Below, one piece after another: positions 45,401 to 57,127 of a DNA stretch of 64,000 nt (its first letter is position 1; the number at the start of each line of letters is the position of its first letter). The notes beneath the pieces were generated by a model. It was not told the origin of the DNA, ran no database searches, and worked only from the letters and a program-made list of their open reading frames with translations. The position numbers were made by a program, and so were the translations under genes. Origin of the DNA: Acorus gramineus (lineage: Eukaryota > Streptophyta > Magnoliopsida > Acorales > Acoraceae); contig CM060857.1 in NCBI GenBank assembly GCA_030737835.1, positions 9,698,797-9,762,796 on the forward strand, written 5' to 3'.

Positions 45401-47520
45401 GTGTTCCCTGCTCAACATCAACAACCCAAACCCATCTGCCACCAATCCCAAACATTTGCGGCCATGCCATATATGTAAATCAAAACTCTTTTCCAGATTG
45501 TCCCCAAGCCCCCATTAAAGAATCCAATCCCCACCCAAGAATTAATGTTTTTTTTTTCTCTCCTCTCTATAATCTATATTTGCAAAGAGATAGGGATAAA
45601 GGAAGACCCAAGTTTTATTTCTTAACATATTTCATCCATCCAAATCAAAGAAAATGTCTCTCATTGTCATTGTCCTGGCAACACAACAACATATTACATG
45701 AGCAGGTATTCTCTATTTTTTTTCTCTTTTAAAGATTTAGATGAGGTTCTTACCTTCTTGAGTTCATTGCTCTTCTTGATTTCCTGAGCTCCTAAAGTGA
45801 ACGGGATCAAACGGCCTTGCTAAGTAGATCGTTGAGACAAAAAAGAATATTTCATATTCACTAGTGTGCTTGTTCAAAATATGGGTGTTAACCTTTCCAA
45901 TTCCTTCCAATTCCTACTGCCACAGTCAAGATAACATTTTTCTACTATGCATATATGAAGAATATATTACATAATCAGATGGAAGATGAATGGTTGAATG
46001 ATTGTGGTGCGTTTGGTTGCGCGATTGCAAAACTGATTCTGCAGGAATCTGGGTTTTAAAACTGATTCTGCAGGAAGCTCACTTTCTCAGTTTTTTGAAA
46101 TCGCAGCTTTTGGGCACTATTTGACTGAAATCTGTGTGCAGGAAGCTGCTACAGTAAAACTGTTTGGTTGCACGATTGCAAACGCAGCTTCCTGCAATCG
46201 CAAACGCTGCGCAATCACGCAACCAAACGCACCCTAGTCACATACATAGAAAAAAAATGTTTTTGACAATACCGATAACGAAAAAAATTATCCAATGAGT
46301 TCATAATATAAGACCCATAGAGGAGTTGTACTACGTAGTAAGTTCTTATTTAAAATATTAAAAGTCATATATTGTGAAAATCAAATATATTTATATTATT
46401 TGTATTTTATATTTGAACTCATTTTGTTTCAGTTTTTTAAAACTCATTTTTTCTAAAAACCCATTATAAAGTTCAATGGTCTACCTCCACCAAACAGAAA
46501 TCCTAGTTATACCCTTTAGGAACATGAAATGTATCATCAATCAAATAAAGTGCATGCATGACACACGATTCAAAAATTATTATTAATAGAGGTGGGAATT
46601 TTGTATTTAGTCAGTGAGATGGATCAATATGAGGGGTTTTGTATTATGTAGTTTCTTCAATTGAGGAGATGACTTATTTCCTTTTTGCTTATCAATCATA
46701 TTGGTGGACATCTAGCCTTTCATCAAAAATATATTGTAATTCTGTTGGATTCACACTCACTTTTTGAAATAATTTATAGCCTGCCATATAGTGCAAAAAA
46801 ACATCGCATGTCAGCAGATTCAACAAATATCATATTGGCATAGATTCATGTTGCATTTGGGAATCTCACAGCTTCAGTAAAATAAATAAAATAAAATAAA
46901 TAAAAACTGTGTTTGAGATGTTAATAAACTTCTCATCTACTGTTTTCTTGACTATTTTTGTGTTTTTTATTTTCCTTTTCTTTGGGTGTGTACCCCAAAA
47001 TGTTATTAGTTCTTTGGCAATAGAATTCCTACCAGTTCTGCAATAATTGAGTAAATTCACAAGCCCGGAGAGAGCTTGCTTGAAATTATATATTCAAAGA
47101 CAAAAAATTCAGTGACCCCAAAAGAAAATGAAAGGGTATATGAACAAAAAAAAAAAAAAAGTGATTTTTAAGGAAACCCAATTGTCAGAATCCACCAAAA
47201 ATTCCAATGGCACACAACATAGATTGGTCAAATGGTTTCCACATTCTCAGGAGAGAACAACTAACCTTGTTTTCTGTAGATGAAATTCTAGGCTTCTCGT
47301 CGGAGTCGTAGAAGCAGACGAACCGGATGTCTCTCCCCCTCCTCCAACTCGCTCTCCCGAGCTTCAACTCCTCAGCCACCGAGTTTCTGGGAACAGCCGC
47401 CACCCGAATTGGGAAGGCACGTCTCCTCCGGAAGAAGAAAGCGTGGCTCCTCGAAGAGGGGACGGCGATTTTGGGGAGCGAAGAGAGGGCGAGCACGGAT
47501 GCGGAGATCGTCGAAATCAT
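39464..47520 (-). CDS. CPBP (CAAX/Abi) family intramembrane protease, plastid type
   Basis: Ten exons on the minus strand: 47520-47266, 45003-44912, 44483-44376, 44198-44116, 43753-43620, 43509-43460, 43320-43228, 40837-40746, 39849-39743, 39505-39464 (1056 nt, 351 aa). All introns are GT-AG and every phase joins. The first about 60 residues are Ser/Ala/Arg-rich (MISTISASVLALSSLPK), fitting a plastid transit peptide. WPIFERWNVPWEW follows in exon 2. The three catalytic motifs of this metalloprotease family are complete: EETVFRG (E257, E258, R262), FALAH (F286, H290) and HAFWN (H323, N327). Hydrophobic segments in exons 2, 5, 7 and 9 fit a multi-pass membrane protein. Arabidopsis SCO4 (plastid, cotyledon greening) is the likely counterpart; I could not compare it. 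The last exon could instead start two codons later (AG at 39501-39500). Introns 1 and 7 exceed 2 kb and contain repeats. Confidence 0.88.
40561..40680 (+). mobile_element. tRNA-derived SINE in intron 8 of the protease gene
   Basis: RNA polymerase III A box TAGCTCAGTGG (40571-40581) and B box GGTTCGAGTCC (40615-40625) with tRNA-like spacing, then CATTTACCTACCAAAAAATT. The arms do not fold as a tRNA, so it is a SINE, not a tRNA gene. It is antisense to the host gene. Confidence 0.65.
42230..42570 (-). mobile_element. Decayed LINE fragment in intron 7 of the protease gene
   Basis: On the minus strand one frame gives CGDIEEMG and, after a frameshift, HLFFGCSISSQIWLK, the C..CG..E...HLFF.C.....IW pattern of the LINE zf-RVT region, followed by IASRLVLKD. 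Stops and frameshifts are frequent. The open frames at 41779-42198 are flanking or antisense sequence of the same remnant. Confidence 0.45.
44620..44790 (+). mobile_element. tRNA-derived SINE in intron 2 of the protease gene
   Basis: A box TAGCTCAATGG (44633-44643) and B box GGGTTCAAATCTC (44664-44676), followed by TTGCTTACCTATAAAAAATG. Same family as the copy at 40561-40680, more decayed and also antisense to the host gene. Confidence 0.55.
46006..46233. mobile_element. Foldback MITE in intron 1 of the protease gene (228 bp)
   Basis: Inverted tips GGTGCGTTTGGTTGCGCG and GGGTGCGTTTGGTTGCGTG with GCAATCGCAAACG / CGATTGCAAAACTG inner pairing. The GTTTGGTTG tip resembles hAT-type MITEs. No clear 8-bp duplication. 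Confidence 0.65.
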
Positions 47521-48173
47521 GGTCGAAAATCGGTTCCCTTATTTATTTTTTTTGGAATAAAAACCGCGAAAATGGGGTGGTTTTTGAAGAGAATGAGCCG
47601 ATGAATGAACTGATAAGGTTGGAGCAGGCGGGGAGGGTGAGAGGGAGGAGACTGATGCGACCATTTGATGGGTGGACTCCAACGGTTGATGCCAGTATGA
47701 AGTGTTTGGTTAGATAAGGAAATAAGTTATTCTGGATCTATACATATTCTAAAAATAAATAACTTTATCAATGAAACGTGTGATTTTCTGTTTTATTGTA
47801 TTTTTTGTTATTTACATTGAAAAACATAATAATAAAGATTGAGTTGTTTAGTTGATGAAGAATAAAATGTGAATAAGGTGTAAATAGTTGATTTGATATG
47901 TGGGTCTCATTGATGTATAAGAGGTAATGACACGTGATTTGATATGATGACATGAAATTTGACAAGTAAGTCCTATTATACCAGTAAAGGAATAATACAA
48001 TTCCAAGGAAAACGTGGAATACAAATACCAGATTATCTCACATAATCATGTATAGCTATATCTATTTATTCTCTCTACCCAGACATCTTTTTTTGCTTAT
48101 TCTCCTCTATTGCCACCTATTCCACCTCTTATTCCCTCATATAAACGATGCAGAAAGGTTTTGCAAATAAGTA
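47521..48173. other. Upstream region of the protease gene
   Basis: 653 bp between the protease start codon and the 6-kb MULE. The divergent frame at 47409-47717 overlaps exon 1 on the opposite strand and is a shadow. No clear TATA box was identified. Confidence 0.4.
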
Positions 48174-49426
48174 GGGAAAAATCGTTTATAGTCCCTGAAA
48201 TCTTTGTAAAATCATAAAAAGTCCATGTGAAAGTAAAAAATCGCCATAGGTCCATGTGTTATCAATAAAATGCCGAAAAAATGACGTCAACTAACCCAAT
48301 GTATGGTTAACATTAACGAGACATGAAACATTACTAAAATACCCCTGGTTCTCTTTCAGTCATATGCACACACAATGAAAGTTCTAACTTTCTCATAAAA
48401 CACTTTCTTCTACTTTGATCACTCGCACTTCTCCATCATGATACACGAACTTATCAATAGTTTGAGCAGTCTCTCTCACGTGAATCACAATCCATGACTC
48501 TTGGAAGCGCGAAACACAAAACCCGATCTCTCACTGTGTGTCTCTCACACTCTCACAATTTGAATGTTTTTTTGCCTGGGTTTTGATTTCGGTATTTAAG
48601 GGTTGGATGGATTTTACTTGAATTTGTATGTGTATTTGGGAGATTTTATGGTTAGGAGTGCATTTTAGGGTTAGATGTGCATTATGTGGATTTGGGGTAT
48701 ATTAGGGTTAGATGTACATTATAGGGTTGGATGTGCATTTTGTGGATTTGGAGGATTTTCATGAATATAAATTAGAAAGGCAATGTGCATTTATACCCAA
48801 GTATGTGTTTAATGTGCATTTTTTGTTGATTGATCTGAATATTTATTGATCTAAATATTATTGATATGTCATTATTTTTGTTCAGTTAATCTGATGGAAG
48901 ATTTGTTTGTGGTGACATTTGTCTATGATGATTATTGGAAGCCCATAAAATCACAAAATGGTCAAAACTACGTGGAAGGGATACAATTTACAAAAGTTTT
49001 TGAAGGGACAAAATTTCGATGATAGATCTTTGGGATGACTTCCTAGAATGGTCAAAGACTAGCAATTCAAAGTCAATCAAATTTACGTATATTTGCCTGA
49101 AAGTTTTGCCCAACCAATATGTGGAAGTGACATCAGATTTGCATTGGATGGAGATTTTCAAAGAGTGAGAATGCAAGAAAGTTTACTTTATATGCCATCA
49201 GTGATTTTTGTCACTAGAAATGAATCAATCTTGGTGGACCAACATTCAGAAATTCAGCAATAAGTGAAAGTTAGTGAAGACATGGCTGGCAGGGTAATGA
49301 AATATGAGATCCCTGAAACAAGCACTAACTAAGACATAATTGATGTTGCAGTTGGTGAAGAGTTGTCTAACACAGTAATTTGATTAGCAGATGGTCGATG
49401 GAGCAGTTCAAGAGGATTTATTATTT

Positions 49427-49898
49427 GAAGATGATGGAGATGATATTGAGATTGATGAACATTTCTTAGGCAAGGGACAATACCAACCCCAACCAAATGA
49501 TGACGACGATGAGGAGGAGGAGAAGGAGGAGGGGAAGGAGGATGAGACAGAGGAGGAGGAAGAGTCTAAAGAGAAGGATGAGATGGTGAAGGAGTATTCA
49601 AATTCTGATTTGGACATGTCAGTGAGAAGCTATGGAGATGTAGATATATATTACAATCCATTGAAGATGATGGAGATGATATTGAGATTGATGAACAGTT
49701 CTTAGGCAAGGGACAATACCAACCCCAACCAAATGATGACGACGATGAGGAGGAGGAGAAGGAGAAGGGGAAGGAGGATGAGGCCAAGGAGGAGGAAGAG
49801 TCTAAAGAGAAGGATGAGATGGTGAAGGAGTATTCAAATTCTAATTTGGACATGTCAGTGAGAAGCTACGAAGATGTAGATGTACATTACAATCCAAA
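49427..49898 (+). repeat. Tandem 236-bp duplication inside the transposase
   Basis: Units 49427-49662 and 49663-49898 both start GAAGATGATGGAGATGATAT and are nearly identical. Because 236 is not a multiple of 3, the duplication shifts the reading frame; the first frame ends shortly after the junction. Confidence 0.93.
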
Positions 49899-50873
49899 CA
49901 CACCAAACATGGAGGTGGGAACTCAATTTCCTATTGTGAGGGAGTGTCGCAATGCCCTTAGACAACATTGTATTCTTAATGAATTCGATATGAATTTCAC
50001 TAAGAATGACAAATTGAGGGTCACAACCAAATGTGAAAGACCCAATTGTCCATGGTGCATCCATGCTTCTATCAATCCAGACGGAGTGACATTTGAAGTC
50101 AAGACATTAATCAAAGAATATTCATGTATAAGAGTGAATAAAATTAAGAATGAGACGACAAACTCAAGCTGACTTGCACCAAAGATTAATCTTGCACAAA
50201 ACCCCTGAAATGGGGGCTTCCATAATCAAGTTGGAGCTTCTGGAAAAATTTAACTTCTCATTACCCTATGGAAGAGTATTGGCTTATTGGGGAAAAGCGA
50301 TGAAACTTATTTCAAATAGGCTTCAGACTCCTTTCAGTTGTACCACAGTTGCATGAGCAGTTGATGATTTCTAATAGGGGTGCAACTCAGGTGGGTTGGG
50401 TCGGGTTAAAAGGTTTGTCCAAACCCAATCCACATATCAAAGTACTCAACCTGAACCCAACTCCGAACCCGACCATAACCCAAAATAGCCAACCCGACCT
50501 TAAACTCACAGGTTCGGGTTATGCCCAGTTCGGGTTGGGTCGGGCGGGCTCAGGTTTGGGTTCGAGCTGGGTTTAGTGATCTCCATTATTAAAAATAAAT
50601 TGTAGATCAAATGAATAAATATAGATCGATTGAATATTTCTTCCAAAAACCTTCAAAGCTATACAATTTTTACTCAGATATAAATTTTTTCTTAAAATTG
50701 ATGCTTAAAAGAAAAAGATAATCAACACATCTAAACAACAGAATCCAAACAAACAACAGAAATAGAAACCATACATTGTACAATAAAAAACCTTCCTAAC
50801 CCTAAATTGTCATAACATTTACAATTTTGCATCATTCCACATAAATCAATAATTTCACGACCAACCACATAGT

Positions 50874-50897
50874 CACACACACACACACACACACACA
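50874..50897. repeat. CA microsatellite inside the hAT element
   Basis: Twelve CA units, directly beside the eL22-like fragment. Confidence 0.95.
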
Positions 50898-50929
50898 AAG
50901 AGATAGAGAGGAAGAGAAATAAAACTCAA

Positions 50930-51050
50930 AGATGAAGATGATCTTGTTCTTATCATGAGCGATGGTGACAGAGTTGCTGAGGTTATTGGCCTTGCCACCG
51001 AAGACCTTGATCCACTCTTGGAGAAACTTTTTGAGTGAAGCAAAGTCAAA
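50930..51050 (-). pseudogene. Captured ribosomal protein eL22 gene fragment
   Basis: The minus-strand translation reads FASLKKFLQEWIKVFGGKA and then NNLSNSVTIAHDKNKI, matching the eL22 pattern ASLEKFLQERIKV.GGKA..L..SV.I...K.KI in order and spacing. About 40 codons are recognisable; the N-terminus, the C-terminal RNA-binding half and a proper start are missing. It lies wholly inside the hAT element ends, so it was carried by the transposon and is not a local host gene. It cannot encode a functional ribosomal protein. Confidence 0.7.
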
Positions 51051-54000
51051 TCTTGTAGAGTCTCTGTTTTGTGAGAGGCAAAGGAGAGAAAGGTAAGGAG
51101 AATAGGAGATGAGGGTTATCTGTGAGTTGTGACGGCAATGAAAGAGAGGGGAGGAAAAGAGAAACCTAGGGTTACCTATATTTGATAGTTGTGATTTTAT
51201 TTTGTAAAAAACATTAGATAGTGTAGAAGAAGGAGATGTACTAAGTGAACATAGGTTTTTTCCAGGTTCAGGTTGAACCCAACAGAAAAAATCTCAAACC
51301 AAACCTACCCAAGTTGCACCCTTAATTTCTAACATTGGTTCCATTGGCAAGTACTTGTTTGATGTGAATAATTCTTTCATGAGATTTTTGTATGCCTAGG
51401 AGCTTGCAGTACAGGGTTTTAGATAGGCTGTAGGCCTTCCATTGGGCTTGATGGGTGCCACTTGAAAGGTAGATATAAAGAAATTTTGTTGAATGCAACT
51501 ACATTCGATGGAAATGAAAATTTATTCCCTCTAGCTTTCACAGTTGTTGAATAAAAAAGTGGAGAAACATGGAAGTGATTTTTGAAGGGCCAACATGACA
51601 CCATTGGAGTAGTTCATGGATTAACACTAAGGTTTGACAAGGACAAAGATCTGGAATCAGCAGTTTCATTAGTGTTTCCACAGGTTGAGCATTGTACTTG
51701 TGTGAGGCACTTAAACAAAAAAAATTCAAAAAGAAGTTTTCAAGTGAGCTTTTTAAGAGATTGGTCTAGTGTTGTGCTAATCCCTATACTTTGGCAACAT
51801 TCGACGAACACATGAGGGAGATTAGGATGGTATCCTAGCTGTAGTTGCATATCTTCAAGGCGTACAAAACCAATGTGGACATTAATTTGGGACAATGTCA
51901 AAGTTTCACTATCTCACAAACAATCTTTCTGAATCATTCAATGCATGGATTCACAAGACAAGATGATAACATATTGTTGAATTGGTTGACACCATCGGGG
52001 CATGATAATGGTGAGGATGATCCGTCGATGATGTCTGGGAAGGAAGTTCAAAGAAAAATTGTTCCCCAAAACTTTAGATATATTCAACAGATCTGCAAGG
52101 AAAAAGGGAATTACATTGTCAAGAGAAGCTCCAATGTTAGAGCTGAGGTCGTATGTTAGAGTATGAGCGGACTTAGTTCATAGACTAGTGTTAGAGAAAT
52201 AAGGTAATGAAATTAGGACACTGTAGTGTAAAATTGTTTGCCAATTCTGCTCTAACATGTTCGTACTGCATTTAGTGCTATCAATAGAGAAAGTGTGAGA
52301 AGAGAGAGCAACTTGGGAGTCATACCAATTGAAAAACTACATAAGAACTTACCTAAAAGAGGTGGAATAGGCCAACTGGGTAGACTATTCCAATAGCATG
52401 TAATAGAGTGGGCAGGCCATAGTTATTGCCAAATGATTTGTATTATGTTGCATCTGAAATTCATGGTAATTTCATACAATGTTTTTAGTTTAATTCCTTT
52501 TTTATTTCAAGATGAAATGAAGGCCTTTTCAATGAGTTCTACTTAGTCATGGACCTCAGGTTATTCTAAACTGTATTTTTGTTATTAGATGGATATGACA
52601 GTAATGTATCTTTATGTAAGTTTGTAGTGGGTTAACAGGCATGGCGGTGATGTAACATACTAGGTTGGTTTTATTCAGATTAGTATGTAATTCATGGTGT
52701 TTAATGTTGCTAGATTATGGATCGTTATGAATATCAACATATGAATTATTGTATCACGTTCTTGTTATATCAATGTTCAATAAATAGCATGAAAAGTGTT
52801 TGTTGTTGGTGTTTACTACTATTGAAAAATCTTTACTATTGTTGAAAAATGTTAGCTAATGTTGAATAGTGTTTGCTGCTGTTTGATAATAGTTGACTAG
52901 TGTTTGTTGTTGAAGCATGTTTGATGCTATACATATTTGAAGTGTATCACAATGTGTTTACTAATAACTATTCATATACATATATGTATGAGTTTCTGAA
53001 AAGGAAAATCTAGGTAGATTGCAATAACTAGACTTCATTTATAGAAAAATTAAAAATGAGCAACAATTTTAATAAGTACCAAATTATATAACTACTAAAT
53101 TCAAAATGACTTCTTATATATAGCATACACTAAAAATAGAAAAAGAACAACTAGACAAATCAATATAAATGTAATTTTGTTATTCAAGCTTTGTAACAAA
53201 TTAAGCCTTCTCAAGGGCAATGAGATGATACTTAATATCAATGGTGGAGTGCTTCGGATCATCAACCCATTCAAAGAATTAATAATGAGCAGAAGTCTAT
53301 GACAAATTAGATAATTAGTTTCATGAATGACATAAAAAAGCAAAAATACAGGTTGAGATTAAGTGGCATACTCTGTACACGGGACATTAGTAAAACTTTC
53401 AATCTTTGCTGTGCGGTTATCAAGCAGTCTTGATTACACAATCACCTTTCTTGCATCAACATCCACGTAGTAAAATGTATCCATACGAAGGTCTGAATGT
53501 ATTGCTTGATTCTTGAAAATCTAAACAATTTTAATCGAATCCACAAAATCATTGAGGAATTTCATTGAACACTAGGAAGTGTTCACCAAAGAACAGAAAT
53601 TGCACTTCATCAACATACACAATTTGACAATGTTGATGACCTCTCTACAAGGGTGATGCTCTCCGCATGCGATGGTTTTAATAGGTAGTAGTGGTGGGCC
53701 TGGAATGGTGGCAGTGGGTGGTGATGGACTAAATATGTGGCTGTGTTGGCAGCAATAAACTACATATATGGATAAGTCAGCAAATGTGGCAGTGGGCGAT
53801 GGTGCTGGGTCTACAATGGAGGTGCTGATAGGAGATGATGAGATTTGAGAGGAGATTTATAGATGAAATGGTATTCTAACGGCTATTTTTTTACCGTTGA
53901 GATGGGCATTTCATAGGTGAAAACATTAGAAAGTGATAGGGGTAGTTTCGTCATGAAATGACTAAATTCAATTTTTTGAGGTTTTCAGGGGCTTATGTCA

Positions 54001-54200
54001 ATATAATTTATCTAAGCACTATTACTGTTACAGAATATTTTATAAATATTCTCCACAAACTAACTACAAATTAATCGAATGACTAAATCCGTTAATCATA
54101 TACATATTCTAGAAACCTATCACGATTTTTGAATTTTATAGAGACTTTTATGATTTTACAAAGATTTAAGGGGCTTATGACGATTTTTCCCAAATAAGTA

Positions 54201-56205
54201 ATCTTAATTTTAGGAGATAAAATGTTTGTTAATTTTCTTATTATTCTCATTTGTTAAAATCAGAATAATAATTAAAATCTAGATTGTTTATATTTTATCC
54301 AGATTATGTTTATAACAAACAAGATAATTTTTTCTCCCTTACTTATTTTCATGGTTATCATTTTATCATAATATTTATCCACTTGTCAAACTAGCCTATT
54401 GAATCTTGCCTAACTTGGACCAACCCGATCTTTAGACGGGTTCCACTCGAATGTGAGCATGAACAACCAAACTCAAATTAGAGTAGATTTGGGTTGACAT
54501 ATTGGTAATATGAGTTCAAAACTAACCCTATTTTGATAAGTAGTAAATTTAAAGATTTTAGTCAAATTTAAAGCATATCATTTTTATAGTTTCGTTCTCT
54601 ATTATCTCTCTATTGTTGTCATATATTTTCATATTTATTATCATATCCGTGCAAAACACTAATTATTAGGGAGTTTAATTTTAGATTGTTTAATTGCACC
54701 AATTTGAAGTCCAGCTATCCACCCCAAATTAAACTCAAACACAATCCAAACCTGACGGGTTCCATTGATTTCTTTATGATTCAAGGTTGGGTGGAATTGT
54801 TTTGAATTGACATTCTCCAACTTTATGTTGAGCTAAGTCAATCAAATAACTTTCTCTAGCTGTCATTTGACAATTATTCCCCACTCTCTCAATATAATGA
54901 GTTTGTGTACTAATTTTATATATTTGCTACCTCCCTATCTTCAGTAATCTATGTCTCATCGAGATTCATCTGCCGAGGCTTCTCTTAAATATCTAAGGAT
55001 TTTATTTTAGTTCATCATCAATTTGATAATGAACTTCGTTGTCTCAATAAGACCTAAGGACTCCCACATTTGTCTTCCACGAGATCTAAAGTAACATCTT
55101 TATCTTAGAAACTTTACTAGGGATTTTCAATTATGTTTGTTTATGTCGACATGGATTATCTTGTTGGAACTGGGGTGCTCTTCCAGGTTAAAATCATAGG
55201 GGAAGTCTCAAGGGTTCAACATATAGATCAAGAATATTCAGACATGATAACTTTTAATACTATGATATTAACTGAGGCCTTTGCCTGTAATGAGGCAGTT
55301 GGATTAACACATTTGAATCAAAGCACATATGAGTTCTTATTTTCTCTTGGACATGTAAATTTTTTTTACCAGTGACAATTTTTTCCTCGATAAAAATGAT
55401 TTGTATAGTTTGCATATAGCACTACAGTCAAAATAAAGTTTTTCTCCTTAAACATGGAACTTCACTTTTGATTTGATAGATGTAGATAGTTGTTGCAAAT
55501 CCAACATGATATACTTCCACCATGTTACAGTATAATTGTTTTTTTCTCCACCAAATAATCGAGAAATTATTTCAGCAAGTGATTGTGTGTGTGATATGTT
55601 TTTCAGTGTTAGTGTTTCTCTTGTTTTGTATCTTTTGTTTTGTTTTTGTTTGTATTTTTGGTATAGTTCTTTTAACACAAGGGCGCATGCCTACTGTTTT
55701 CTTTTAAAAAAAATTAATGTTGGTATTTCTCATCCTATAAATTATTCTAAATAAAAATTACTAGTTAATTCAATGTATTATCCATCAACATGTAATTCAA
55801 CAAAGCATTAGAATTTAATTTCAAATAATTTTTGTTTGTAATTTAGCGCATTAATGATATTTTTTAGATAGAAAAAAGTGGGCTGGTTCAACCTGCTAAA
55901 TAGTAAATACACGGTATTGGACTAGATATACTAATATATTGTGTGAAATGTCAGCACTAACACAAATCAATATAGACGGGTCTGACAGTTTTACACAACC
56001 ACACGACAAGAAAAAATATAAGTTAGTTTTATAGCCTTGCTATATTTTGATTTTTTTTTTTGAAAATGTATATTTGTTAATCTTGATTATCACATGAATA
56101 GTAATTTTTTTAACATTTTAAATATATTCACCAAATTATTAAAACAAAATCATAGTTACTTAGGACTACAATAAAGATAATGATATACTCAATCATTTTT
56201 AATTT
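54201..56205. other. Intergenic, no gene recognised
   Basis: AT-rich. GGGTTCCA / GGGTTGG-type words at 54410-54800 may be a decayed hAT element. The 80-codon plus frame at 55133-55375 has ordinary composition, but I recognise no domain in it. Confidence 0.4.
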
Positions 56206-57127
56206 GGGTTAAAGACATTTAAGTCCCTACAAACATGAAAAAATCCATATAAGTCCCTATTAAAATTAGGACAGACGTACGAGTCCCTGAAAATTCAGAA
56301 AAATCCAATTATCATCCCTGAGTTAAATTTCCATCCAAACTTAACGGAATATTCCCAGAATATTCTGTCACATATAATTGTGTTGACATTGAAGTCCTTA
56401 TAAACAGTCATAAAGACAAATTAGTCCCTGCAAAAGGCAAAATTACCCGTGAAAGACTTTTACATTAAATTGTGTACACATTGCAGTCCTTGTAAACAAT
56501 CATAAAGACAAATTAGTCCTTGCAAAAGATAAAATTGCCCCTGAAAGATTTTTACATTTAATTGGATAGACATTGCAGTCCTTATAAATAATCATAAAGA
56601 TAAATTAATCCATATAAAAGATAAAAATGCCCCTGAAAATTTTTTACATTTAATTGTGTAGAAATTGCAGTATTTTAGAGGGTATTTAATTTTTAAATTG
56701 CAATGTTTGCACAATTAAATGTAAAAATCCTTCAAGGGTATTTTTGTCTTTTAAAGAGACCAATTTGCCTTTACGATTGAAAAGTCTTTCAAGAGCAATT
56801 TTATCTTTTACGGGAACTAATTTGTCTTTATGATTATTTATAGGGACTACAATATATACACAATTTAATGTAAAAGTCTTTTAGGGGCAATTTTATCTTT
56901 TGCAGGGACTAATTTGTCTTTATGACTGTTTATAAGGACTTCAATGTCTACACAATTATATGTGATGAAATATTCTAGGAATATTCCGTTACATTTAGAT
57001 GAAAATTTAACTCAGGGATGATAATTGGGTTTTTCTGAGTTTTCAGGGACTCGTACGTCTGTCCTAATTTTAGTAGGGACTTATATGGGTTTTCCCATGT
57101 TTGTAGGGACTTAAATGTCTTTAACCC
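56206..57127. mobile_element. Foldback-type MULE-like element (922 bp)
   Basis: The two halves are inverted copies. The tips read GGGTTAAAGACATTTAAGTC, and the complementarity runs about 450 bp to the centre. The flanking 9-mers TTTTAATTT and TTTTACTTT match at 8 of 9. Each arm contains about three degenerate tandem units of roughly 90 bp with CATAAAGACAAATTAGTCC and CCCCTGAAAG. No coding sequence. Confidence 0.82.

Larger units (their letters stand above)
50375..51324. mobile_element. Non-autonomous hAT element carrying a host gene fragment
   Basis: Inverted tips TAGGGGTGCAACT and TAAGGGTGCAACT are flanked by the perfect 8-bp duplication ATTTCTAA (50367-50374, 51325-51332). The left arm is rich in GGGTTGGGTCGGG, as in other plant hAT MITEs. 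The centre carries a CA microsatellite (50874-50897) and, on the minus strand, a fragment of a ribosomal protein eL22 gene (50930-51050). It is inserted inside the MULE transposase between the DNA-binding and catalytic parts. Confidence 0.92.
48894..52158 (+). pseudogene. mudrA-like MULE transposase pseudogene
   Basis: Broken frame with domains in the right order. The N-terminal part opens MEDLFVVTFVYDDYW. An acidic Asp/Glu-rich stretch (49480-49590) is duplicated. The MuDR DNA-binding domain follows at about 49905-50150 (EVGTQFPIVRECRNALRQH, then CERPNCPWCIHAS). After the nested hAT element, the catalytic start GCRPSIGLDGCHLKGRY (first Asp codon 51450-51452) lies between in-frame stops, then FDKDKDLESAVSLVFPQVEH with the expected second Asp and HCTCVRHLN, then NLSESFNAW. 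No SWIM zinc finger was found. Stops after VVE and before IGC, a frameshift from the 236-bp duplication, and the insertion make it non-functional. Confidence 0.82.
48174..54191 (+). mobile_element. 6-kb MULE with decayed mudrA-like transposase
   Basis: Bounded by the perfect 9-bp duplication AAATAAGTA (48165-48173 and 54192-54200). The tips are GGGAAAAATCG on both ends, and the first about 90 bp (AAATCTTTGTAAAATCATAAAA) are inverted repeats. It contains a transposase pseudogene (48894-52158) and a nested hAT element (50375-51324). Without the nested element it is about 5.06 kb, a plausible size for an autonomous MULE. The perfect duplication suggests fairly recent insertion, but the coding frame is already broken. 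Confidence 0.92.

Noticed and set aside
47327-47717. Plus-strand frames of 77 and 102 codons
   Set aside because: Antisense shadow of the transit-peptide exon of the CPBP protease gene.
49408-49853. Ser-rich minus-strand frames
   Set aside because: Reverse complement of the Asp/Glu codon repeats of the transposase; composition artefact.
55133-55375. 80-codon open frame as a gene
   Set aside because: No recognisable domain, no supporting splice sites, and surrounded by AT-rich repeat-like sequence.
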